Position numbers and translations under genes: made by a program. The notes below the pieces were generated by a model. The model made no database searches, had not been told where the DNA came from, and worked only from the letters and a program-made list of their open reading frames with translations. 11,148 nt of DNA from Thermoleophilia bacterium (GTDB lineage: Bacteria; Actinomycetota; Thermoleophilia; Gaiellales; Gaiellaceae), in contig JAICVP010000047.1 in NCBI GenBank assembly GCA_025935275.1, positions 1 to 11,148 on the forward strand, read 5' to 3'. Position 1 is the first letter of the stretch. Each line of letters begins with the position of its first letter. Below are positions 1 through 4,634 of the stretch, one piece after another.

Positions 1-757
1 CCTGGTCGCGCTCCGTCGAGAAAGCCACGATGACCCGCTCGACGTCGAAGCGACGGACGATCTCAGGAAGCGCGTCCGGCCCACCGAGTACTCGGAGCTC
101 GACGAGGTCCCGGCGCGCCGCCTTGGGGTGCACGTCGACGAAGCCGACGAGATTGATCCCGTACTCCGGGTGGTGGCTCAGCTTGCGGGCGACGAGCTGG
201 CCCACGTCGCCGGCGCCGACGATGACGGTGTTCTGGAGGTACGTGATGCGGCGCCGGCAGAAAGCTCTGCCGACGGCGCGAGCTGTGACGACAAAGGCGA
301 TCGCGAGGCCCCAGAACATCACGAGCTTCTTCAGGTCGGGGACGATCAGCCCGGTGAGCCATGAGCCGGCGAAGAAGAGCCACGCCCCGATGGTCACGAG
401 GTGGAAGACCCCCACGAACTCGTCGACGGTCGTGTGGTTCGTCCGCTCCTCGTCGTTGTCGTACAGGCCGTAGAGCTTCGCGACGAAGAGCCAGCCGGGA
501 AGCGTGCAGACGAAGAGCAAGTATTCGGCGGCAGGGTCGAGCCTCGAATGCGGGCCACCCTCGCCGAGCACGAGCTCGGCAAGGAGGAAGGCCAAGGCCA
601 GCCCGATCAAGTCGGCGATTACGAGCGTCCGGCGAACGAGCCAACCGCGCCGGTGACGGCTCGAGCCACGACGGCGCTCGAGGATCTCGAGCGTCTTCCC
701 GTCCGCGACCTGCGCGAGGTCTTCCGGAAGCGTGGCCTGGGGCGAAGTTGCATTCAT
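1..757 (-). CDS. Polyprenyl-phosphate sugar-phosphate transferase (exopolysaccharide initiating enzyme), N-terminal part, cut by the left window edge
   Basis: The frame stays open from an ATG at 757 to the window edge (252 codons); the C-terminus lies outside. Seen: a basic cytoplasmic N-terminus (about 1-42), hydrophobic helices at about 44-65, 78-96, 116-139 and 145-161, then a Rossmann-like CoA-binding domain starting with VIVGAGDVG (178-186). The stretch YDNDEERTNHTTVDEF (99-114) matches the loop typical of this family. Known: such proteins end in a bacterial sugar-transferase (phosphoglycosyltransferase) domain that moves a sugar-1-phosphate from a UDP-sugar to undecaprenyl phosphate at the inner membrane face, starting the repeat unit. 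That catalytic domain is inferred, because it is not in the window. The ATG overlaps the stop of the upstream pseudo-receiver gene by 4 nt (ATGA), which suggests translational coupling and fixes the start. Confidence 0.9.
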   Translation of the reverse strand, partial: MNATSPQATLPEDLAQVADGKTLEILERRRGSSRHRRGWLVRRTLVIADLIGLALAFLLAELVLGEGGPHSRLDPAAEYLLFVCTLPGWLFVAKLYGLYDNDEERTNHTTVDEFVGVFHLVTIGAWLFFAGSWLTGLIVPDLKKLVMFWGLAIAFVVTARAVGRAFCRRRITYLQNTVIVGAGDVGQLVARKLSHHPEYGINLVGFVDVHPKAARRDLVELRVLGGPDALPEIVRRFDVERVIVAFSTERDQ

Positions 758-1134
758 GCGTTCACCCGCCTCATGAGGCTGCCGATGACGAGATTTCGGA
801 TCGCGTCCGGGGTCGAGCCGTCGACGTCCGCAATCTCCCAGGACTCGTCCTGGAACAGGCGCACCTTGCCGTCCGTGACGGAAACGTGCACCAGCAGCCC
901 GCCCTCGGTCGACACGTACGGCGCGGCGCTCTCGGCGGCCCGCTCGTCGTCGACGATGACCGCGTCCGGCCGAAGCCAGCGCAGGACGCCGGCCGTGTCG
1001 CCGCCGTGGGTCGGGAGGCTCCGCACCTCCGCCATTCCTTCGAATGCCCCTCTCAGCGCCTCGGCCACGAGCGGAACACGGCAGAGGACCGCAATGACGG
1101 GCAGAGTGGCACCGGTTGTCGGGCCCTCGGTCAA
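754..1134 (-). CDS. Small stand-alone pseudo-receiver protein (degenerate response-regulator-like)
   Basis: This 126-residue protein starts at TTG 1134, which overlaps the stop of the upstream response regulator by 4 nt (TTGA). Its own TGA overlaps the next ATG by 4 nt. Seen: a receiver-like pattern with strand VIAVLC (13-18), a helix RVPLVAEALRGAFEG (19-33) resembling the 'HPLVREGLR' helix of NarL-type receivers, then RPDAVIVDDE (55-64). The acidic pair expected after strand 1 is replaced by CR, and there is no clear conserved Thr/Ser or Lys. D62 or D63 could stand where the phospho-acceptor would be. No DNA-binding domain is present. Inference: a receiver-derived protein acting by protein contact, perhaps with the co-translated regulator, kinase or sugar transferase. 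It could also be an unrelated alpha/beta protein. It is real because of its tight packing in the operon; its function is unknown. Confidence 0.75.
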   Translation of the reverse strand: MTEGPTTGATLPVIAVLCRVPLVAEALRGAFEGMAEVRSLPTHGGDTAGVLRWLRPDAVIVDDERAAESAAPYVSTEGGLLVHVSVTDGKVRLFQDESWEIADVDGSTPDAIRNLVIGSLMRRVNA

Positions 1135-1793
1135 ACGGCCTCCTCGGTGGTGACGCCGCCGTCCAGAGCCCGGTAGAACGCTCCGGCAGCGGTCCGCGAG
1201 CTGAGGTTCAGCTTCTGCAGGATGTTCTGCATGTGGCGCTTGACGGTGAACTCGGAGATGGAGAGCTCCTGCGCGATCTGCCGGTTCCGCGCGCCGGTCG
1301 CGACGAGGGCGAGGACCTCTCGCTCGCGTGCGGACAGGACCACAACTCGCTCGCGAGCCCGATCGCGTGCCTCGAAGTCGTGCACCGCATCGACCACGAC
1401 CGTGACGAGCTCTCTCGGCAGCGGCGTCTCGCCCCGAGACATTCCCCGCAGAGCGCGCATGAGACCGGTGGGCGAGATGGCCTTGTCCAGGAAGCCATCC
1501 GCTCCGGCCGTCAGGGCCTCGAGGACTTGCTCGCGCTCGGCCTCGAAGCCCCAGACGACGAGCCGCGCCGCACTCTGTCGAGCGATGTCCGCGACCGCCG
1601 CAACACCACCCGAAGGGGGCAGGTCGAGATCGATGAGCGCGATCTCCGGCTCCTCATGCTCCATCGCTTGCATGAGCTCGTCGAAGTCAGAGGCTTCGGA
1701 GAGGACGAAGTCGCCTTCGCGGGTGAGCAGATGACGGACGCCTGAACGAAAGAGCGGCGCGCCGTCTGCGATCAGGACGCGCCGCCGGATCAC
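1131..1793 (-). CDS. NarL/FixJ-type response regulator with atypical receiver and LuxR helix-turn-helix
   Basis: The protein has 220 residues, normal for the family. The receiver domain spans about 4-118: strand 1 RVLIADGAPLFRSG (5-18), the putative phospho-acceptor D55 in ALIDLDLPP, and the conserved Lys K104 in FLDKAISP. Two usual pocket residues are altered. The acidic pair after strand 1 reads D10-G11 rather than DD/ED, and the strand-4 Ser/Thr is missing (LVVWGFE, 78-84). The LuxR helix-turn-helix spans about 153-210: LSAREREVLALVATG, then NRQIAQELSISEFTVKRHMQ. It should bind DNA as a dimer in the cytoplasm and may control this locus. GTG 1793 overlaps the upstream kinase stop by 4 nt (GTGA). 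No histidine kinase gene lies in the window. The family is certain; phosphorylation dependence is open. Confidence 0.93.
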   Translation of the reverse strand: MIRRRVLIADGAPLFRSGVRHLLTREGDFVLSEASDFDELMQAMEHEEPEIALIDLDLPPSGGVAAVADIARQSAARLVVWGFEAEREQVLEALTAGADGFLDKAISPTGLMRALRGMSRGETPLPRELVTVVVDAVHDFEARDRARERVVVLSAREREVLALVATGARNRQIAQELSISEFTVKRHMQNILQKLNLSSRTAAGAFYRALDGGVTTEEAV

Positions 1794-3427
1794 GTGACGA
1801 CTTCCTTCTTGCGCCGCCCGGTGAGCTTGCTCCGCTTCGGTGCTCGGGCGTAGTAGTAGGAGCCGTAGCCGTATCCCTCCTCGCCCTGCGCTCCCGTCAC
1901 CACGACGCCCAGCTTGGTGGCCGGGGCCACGGCGAGCAGGCGACGGAGCTCCGCAAGCATCGGCCGGCGAACCACCTTGAGCCTTCCGACGACGATGAGC
2001 CCGTCGACGTGCGCGCTGAGAGCCATGGCGTCGCCGACATGGAGGATCGGCGGGGCGTCCACGAGCACGAAGTCGGCGCGTTGGCTGAGCTCCTTCAGGA
2101 TGCCCTCGACCGCATGACTACCGGAGAACTCGCCCGGGTCGGGCGGGATCGGCCCGGACGGTAGGACCTCGAGGATGGCCTCCAGGGGCGCGTCGGAACC
2201 GTTTCCGTTTCCGTTCCGGTATCCGTTGAGCTCGCTGTCCGTCGTGCGGCGATCCACGGTGATCGGAATGCGGGCAAGGGCCTGGTCGAGCTCGACATGG
2301 CCGAGAGCCACCTGGGTGAGACCCGGCGCGCCCTGCAGCCCGAAGAACCGGTCGAGATAGGGCCGCCGCAGATCCAGGTCGACAATGGCAACCCGGCGGC
2401 CTCCGCGAGCGAGCGTGACCGCAAGGTTCGCGATCGTCGTCGACTTCCCCTCCGACTCGACGGCGCTCGTGATCATGATCGTCTTCGCCGCCCGGTCGAT
2501 ATTCGTGAACTCGAGATTCGTCCGCAACATGCGGAAGGCTTCGGCAGCGGCGCCGTTCGGGTCGTCGACGGTCGCCAGCCGGTTCTTGTTCCGAAGTCCG
2601 CGCCGGGGCTGCGGCAGGCGAGCCAGGAGCGGAAGGCCCAACTGCTCGGCGACTTCCTCTGCCTTGCGAACCCGGGTGTCGAGCGTTTCCCAAACGAACG
2701 CGAGCACGATGCCGATTGCCAGCCCGAGTAGGATCCCGAAGACGCCGTTTCGGAACGGTCTCGGCTGGATCTGCGAAGCGCGCGAGGCCTCCCGTACCAC
2801 CGAGAGAGTGGACGTCTGGAGCGCCTCGATCGTCTGGAGCTGCTGCTCCTTCTCGACCAGGTTGCGATAGACGACCGAGGAGGTGTCGCCCTGGGCCTCG
2901 AGTTGGGCGATGCGCTCGCTCACTCCCTGTCGCGCGAGCGCGATCGCCTTGCCGTCGAGCTCGCTCCGGTATTGCGTGAATACCGACGCGTAGATGTTTG
3001 CGAGTCTCGCCGCCGTCGCGCGATCCGTGTCGATGACGGTGAAGTCGATGAGGTCGGAGTCTGGCTCCGCCACGACGGAGGACGAGCCGAGGAACCCCGC
3101 CGAGGTCCTATCCGTGAGCCCGGCGGCGGTGACGACGCGCTCACCGACCTCGGGCACCCGCGCGAGCTCCGCCTGGGTCTGCGCGAGCCGCTCCGGCTGG
3201 TAGTAGGTGTTTGGGTCGGTGACCCCGCTCAGGATCCCGGACAGGTTCTGCCGGTTGAGCAGGACTTGCGATGTCGCCTGGTAGAGCGCCTCCTGTCGCA
3301 TGCTCAGGATGACCGCCACTGTCGGCACGGTCACGAGCGCAAGGAGGATGATCCATTTTCGGCGGAGAACCACGCGCAAGTGGTCGCGCAGGCTCGCGCC
3401 TTCAGCCGCAGCACCTTCGGGGTACAT
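1790..3427 (-). CDS. Fused Wzz chain-length determinant / bacterial tyrosine kinase (BY-kinase, CpsD/CapB type)
   Basis: This is a 545-residue inner-membrane protein. Seen: a Wzz domain with helix 1 at about 24-42, an external region at about 43-225 ending in a proline-bearing stretch (QIQPRPFRNG, 219-228), and helix 2 at about 228-246. A cytoplasmic P-loop kinase follows: Walker A SAVESEGKST (321-330, K328), Walker A' VAIVDLDLRRP (346-356), Walker B FVLVDAPP (453-460). The C-terminal tyrosine cluster has Y519, Y521, Y524, Y525 and Y526. Known: BY-kinases autophosphorylate such clusters, and cycling of phosphorylation tunes polysaccharide length and export. An Asn-Gly repeat (401-410) sits in an apparent insertion between A' and B. 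ATG 3427 has a purine-rich ribosome-binding sequence (GGAGAGGAGAGGG) directly upstream. It is first in a four-gene overlapping operon. No cognate tyrosine phosphatase gene is in the window. Confidence 0.95.
   Translation of the reverse strand: MYPEGAAAEGASLRDHLRVVLRRKWIILLALVTVPTVAVILSMRQEALYQATSQVLLNRQNLSGILSGVTDPNTYYQPERLAQTQAELARVPEVGERVVTAAGLTDRTSAGFLGSSSVVAEPDSDLIDFTVIDTDRATAARLANIYASVFTQYRSELDGKAIALARQGVSERIAQLEAQGDTSSVVYRNLVEKEQQLQTIEALQTSTLSVVREASRASQIQPRPFRNGVFGILLGLAIGIVLAFVWETLDTRVRKAEEVAEQLGLPLLARLPQPRRGLRNKNRLATVDDPNGAAAEAFRMLRTNLEFTNIDRAAKTIMITSAVESEGKSTTIANLAVTLARGGRRVAIVDLDLRRPYLDRFFGLQGAPGLTQVALGHVELDQALARIPITVDRRTTDSELNGYRNGNGNGSDAPLEAILEVLPSGPIPPDPGEFSGSHAVEGILKELSQRADFVLVDAPPILHVGDAMALSAHVDGLIVVGRLKVVRRPMLAELRRLLAVAPATKLGVVVTGAQGEEGYGYGSYYYARAPKRSKLTGRRKKEVVT
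2201..2217 (-). repeat. Short hexanucleotide tandem repeat coding for Asn-Gly
   Basis: On the plus strand GTTTCC occurs twice in tandem, followed by a shortened copy GTTCC. On the coding strand it gives Asn-Gly units at residues 405-410 of the BY-kinase, after an earlier NG at 401-402. A change of one 6-nt unit would add or remove two residues without breaking the frame. Confidence 0.7.
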
Positions 3428-3440
3428 CCCTCTCCTCTCC
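3428..3440 (-). promoter_or_regulatory. Ribosome-binding sequence of the Wzz/BY-kinase gene
   Basis: Read on the minus strand, GGAGAGGAGAGGG runs directly up to ATG 3427. It contains several overlapping GGAG/GAGG Shine-Dalgarno-like cores, of which the ones ending 5-8 nt from the ATG are best placed. It supports the chosen start. Confidence 0.7.
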
Positions 3441-3460
3441 AGGTCTTGCTTTCCCTACGT

Positions 3461-3473
3461 CCCGTGCGACGGG
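3461..3473. repeat. Small inverted repeat in the kinase operon leader
   Basis: CCCGT and ACGGG flank a 3-nt loop (GCG). It is a short perfect stem, in the predicted 5' leader of the minus operon, about 35 nt before the kinase start codon. It could form in RNA, but stems this short are common in G+C-rich DNA. Confidence 0.4.
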
Positions 3474-3491
3474 GCTCCGCAGGATCCCCGC

Positions 3492-3503
3492 TTCTTGCAA
3501 GAA
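3492..3503. promoter_or_regulatory. 12-bp perfect palindrome, operator-like
   Basis: TTCTTGCAAGAA is its own reverse complement. It lies about 65 nt upstream of the kinase start and is relatively A+T-rich against its surroundings. A perfect palindrome of this size upstream of an operon that encodes a dimeric LuxR-type regulator is a reasonable candidate operator. Its right half overlaps the inverted TGGTTCT copy at 3500-3506. Confidence 0.45.
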
Positions 3504-3539
3504 CCACCGGCAGGACCCTCCTCCTGGCCCGATGGTTCT
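3500..3539 (-). promoter_or_regulatory. Large hairpin in the kinase operon leader
   Basis: A perfect 7-bp outer stem (AGAACCA at 3500-3506 with TGGTTCT at 3533-3539) encloses an inner near-perfect stem (GGCAGGA at 3509-3515 facing TCCTGGCC at 3522-3529, one bulged base) around a short pyrimidine-rich loop on the plus strand. It would form in the leader RNA of the minus operon. No U-tract follows, so it does not look like a complete intrinsic terminator. An RNA regulatory element or a protein-binding inverted repeat are both possible. Confidence 0.5.
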
Positions 3540-3554
3540 CCCCCTTCCGGGGGA
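3539..3554. repeat. Perfect 6-bp GC hairpin TCCCCC/GGGGGA
   Basis: TCCCCC-TTCC-GGGGGA is a perfect stem with a 4-nt loop. It lies directly beside the larger hairpin (3500-3539) and just downstream of the candidate minus-strand promoter. An alternative pairing, CTTCC-GGG-GGAAG (3544-3556), shares the same bases. Confidence 0.45.
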
Positions 3555-3560
3555 AGTCGG

Positions 3561-3589
3561 ACGTTAGGTGAGTTTGAAGAGAAAATCAA
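3561..3589 (-). promoter_or_regulatory. Weak candidate promoter for the kinase operon
   Basis: On the minus strand TTGATT (3589-3584) is followed after 17 nt by TAACGT (3566-3561). The -35 hexamer matches four of six consensus bases and the -10 only three. Position and spacing fit a housekeeping-type promoter, but the match is poor and this is only a suggestion. Confidence 0.25.
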
Positions 3590-3624
3590 GAGCCTGTGAC
3601 CATTGAAAATGGTTCTCGGGCTGC

Positions 3625-3652
3625 TTGTGCGCTTGCCGAGCATGGGTATCAT
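3625..3652 (+). promoter_or_regulatory. Candidate promoter for the secreted-protein gene, possibly giving a leaderless mRNA
   Basis: TATCAT (3647-3652) matches five of six bases of the -10 consensus. TTGTGC (3625-3630) lies 16 nt upstream as a weak -35. A start of transcription about 7 nt past the -10 would fall at about 3659-3660, almost on the GTG at 3662. The mRNA would then be nearly leaderless, as is common in Actinobacteria. Confidence 0.35.
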
Positions 3653-3661
3653 CAGGACTCG

Positions 3662-4177
3662 GTGCTACGGGGGAGGGGAATCATTCGGCGTTCCGTGGTG
3701 TCCGCTTTTGCGGCCGCCGCGCTCGCGCTGCCGGGAGCCGCTTTCGCACAGACGGGTGGCCTGATCGATCAGTACATCGAGGACGTCCCCACCTCGGGCG
3801 GCACGCACCACGCGGGCTCCGGCGGCTCCGGGGGAACGGGATCCGGGGGAACGGGATCGACCGGGTCGACGGGTTCGTCCTCGGCCGCTGCTACGCCGGC
3901 GCCGCTCCCGAGCGACGTCGAGACGAAGCTGGAAGACAAGGGCGGCAAGGACTCCGAGATCCTGCAGGAGATTGCGACCTCATCGCGCTACGGCGCGCCG
4001 CCCGCGACGTCCGGAACCAGTCTCACCGCGACGTCGTCGCCCGATCCCTTCTCGGCCGCAATTGGCGCGGTCACCGACGGGAACGACGGCCGCATGGTGG
4101 GCCTCTTCATCGCCCTCCTCGCGGTGACGGCGGTCTCGCTCGGATTCGCCGCAGCCTCCCGGCGCCGCACGATCTAG
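3662..4177 (+). CDS. Secreted Gly/Ser/Thr-rich protein with C-terminal membrane anchor, unknown function
   Basis: With GTG 3662 as start the product has 171 residues. Seen: a signal peptide with a basic n-region (RGRGIIRR, 3-10), a hydrophobic Ala/Leu core and an AFA-Q cleavage site after about 29. A low-complexity GSGGSGGTGSGG-type linker (about 52-73), a charged stretch (VETKLEDKGGKDSE, 86-99), a hydrophobic helix (about 145-165) and an SRRRTI tail follow. The tail resembles a cell-wall sorting signal, but no LPXTG is visible. Inference: an exported protein held in the membrane with an extended surface region, perhaps linked to the envelope polysaccharide. The start is uncertain. The frame is open upstream to a GTG at 3596, which would bury the signal peptide. 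A strong purine tract (3669-3678) precedes only an ATT codon at 3683. It is the only plus-strand gene in the window. I do not recognise the family. Confidence 0.75.
   Translation: MLRGRGIIRRSVVSAFAAAALALPGAAFAQTGGLIDQYIEDVPTSGGTHHAGSGGSGGTGSGGTGSTGSTGSSSAAATPAPLPSDVETKLEDKGGKDSEILQEIATSSRYGAPPATSGTSLTATSSPDPFSAAIGAVTDGNDGRMVGLFIALLAVTAVSLGFAAASRRRTI
3827..3856 (+). repeat. Perfect 15-bp tandem duplication in the Gly/Ser/Thr linker
   Basis: TCCGGGGGAACGGGA occurs twice in perfect tandem (3827-3841, 3842-3856), and related degenerate units follow. The unit length is a multiple of three, so copy-number change would lengthen or shorten the secreted protein's linker in frame. Confidence 0.85.
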
Positions 4178-4180
4178 CGG

Positions 4181-4594
4181 CTAGCGTGGCTGCAGCTCCT
4201 CGGGGAGCTTCTGGACGTCGTCGCGAACCAGCACGACGTCGGTCCGTCCCACGAGCATGATCGCGACCGTGGGCGGGACGCCCTGGATCTCGGTGACCTC
4301 GACTTCTTCGGCCCAGGTCGGCTCGAGTGCTCCGCCGGTGTCGTCGCAGGGCGGAATCGTGCCGGTGCCAAGCGACTCGCCGGCCACGGGGGTCACCTCG
4401 ACGGCGTTGCCGAGGTAGTCGTGCCCGTCGAACGCGACGATGAAGGCGCAGCTCGCCGCCGCTCCGCCTCCGCTCACCTCGGTTGTCGCTCCTCCTTCGG
4501 TCGCCTCGGAGCTCTTGCCCCCGCAGGCGGCAAGAGCGAGCGGAAGTACGAGGAGCGCGAAGGCGAGGAAACGGGTGGTTCGCTGAATGGTCAT
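4181..4594 (-). CDS. Small lipoprotein of unknown function
   Basis: The product has 137 residues. ATG 4594 is chosen because it is followed directly by a lipoprotein signal peptide (RTTRFLAFALLVLPLALAAC, lipobox LAAC with lipidated C24) and preceded by GGAG at a good distance. The frame is open further upstream to 4798, but that part is a shadow of the glycosyltransferase gene. After the lipobox comes a Gly/Ser/Thr/Glu linker (about 25-46), then a small domain with two further cysteines, C49 and C83, that could form a disulfide outside the cell. This layout resembles small actinobacterial lipoproteins of unknown function (possibly DUF6281-like; this is from memory and unchecked). It is last in block A, 40 nt after the GT2 gene, and its stop is 3 nt from the stop of the convergent plus-strand gene. 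It may act with the extracytoplasmic glycan machinery. Confidence 0.82.
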   Translation of the reverse strand: MTIQRTTRFLAFALLVLPLALAACGGKSSEATEGGATTEVSGGGAAASCAFIVAFDGHDYLGNAVEVTPVAGESLGTGTIPPCDDTGGALEPTWAEEVEVTEIQGVPPTVAIMLVGRTDVVLVRDDVQKLPEELQPR

Positions 4595-4634
4595 GTGGGC
4601 TCCGACGGGCCGGGCGGCCGATTTGTTCCCGACG

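Larger units (their letters stand above)
3428..3661. promoter_or_regulatory. Divergent intergenic control region between the kinase operon and the secreted-protein gene
   Basis: This 234-nt stretch holds no convincing gene. Going right to left it carries a candidate promoter for the minus operon, a 6-bp GC hairpin (3539-3554), a large imperfect hairpin (3500-3539), a 12-bp perfect palindrome (3492-3503) and a CCCGT/ACGGG hairpin (3461-3473). The core TGGTTCT occurs at 3533-3539 and 3610-3616, and inverted at 3500-3506. On the plus side there is CCATT-GAA-AATGG (3600-3612) and a candidate promoter just before the secreted-protein gene. If transcription of the minus operon starts where suggested, its leader is about 125 nt and strongly structured. 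Confidence 0.6.

Noticed and set aside
63..644. Minus-strand 193-codon frame, and the plus-strand frames at 30-473 and 361-1176, over the left part of the window
   Set aside because: All are arginine-rich shadows of the sugar transferase and regulator genes. The true sugar transferase frame runs from 757 off the left edge.
4178..4200. Near-palindromic CTAGCGGCTAG and GCTGCAGC at the convergent junction as a possible bidirectional terminator
   Set aside because: The stems are very short (4 bp each) and no T-run follows on either strand.
3625..4260. Plus-strand 211-codon frame over the secreted-protein gene
   Set aside because: It has no signal peptide or domain, is Arg-rich and is out of frame with the well-formed secreted protein.
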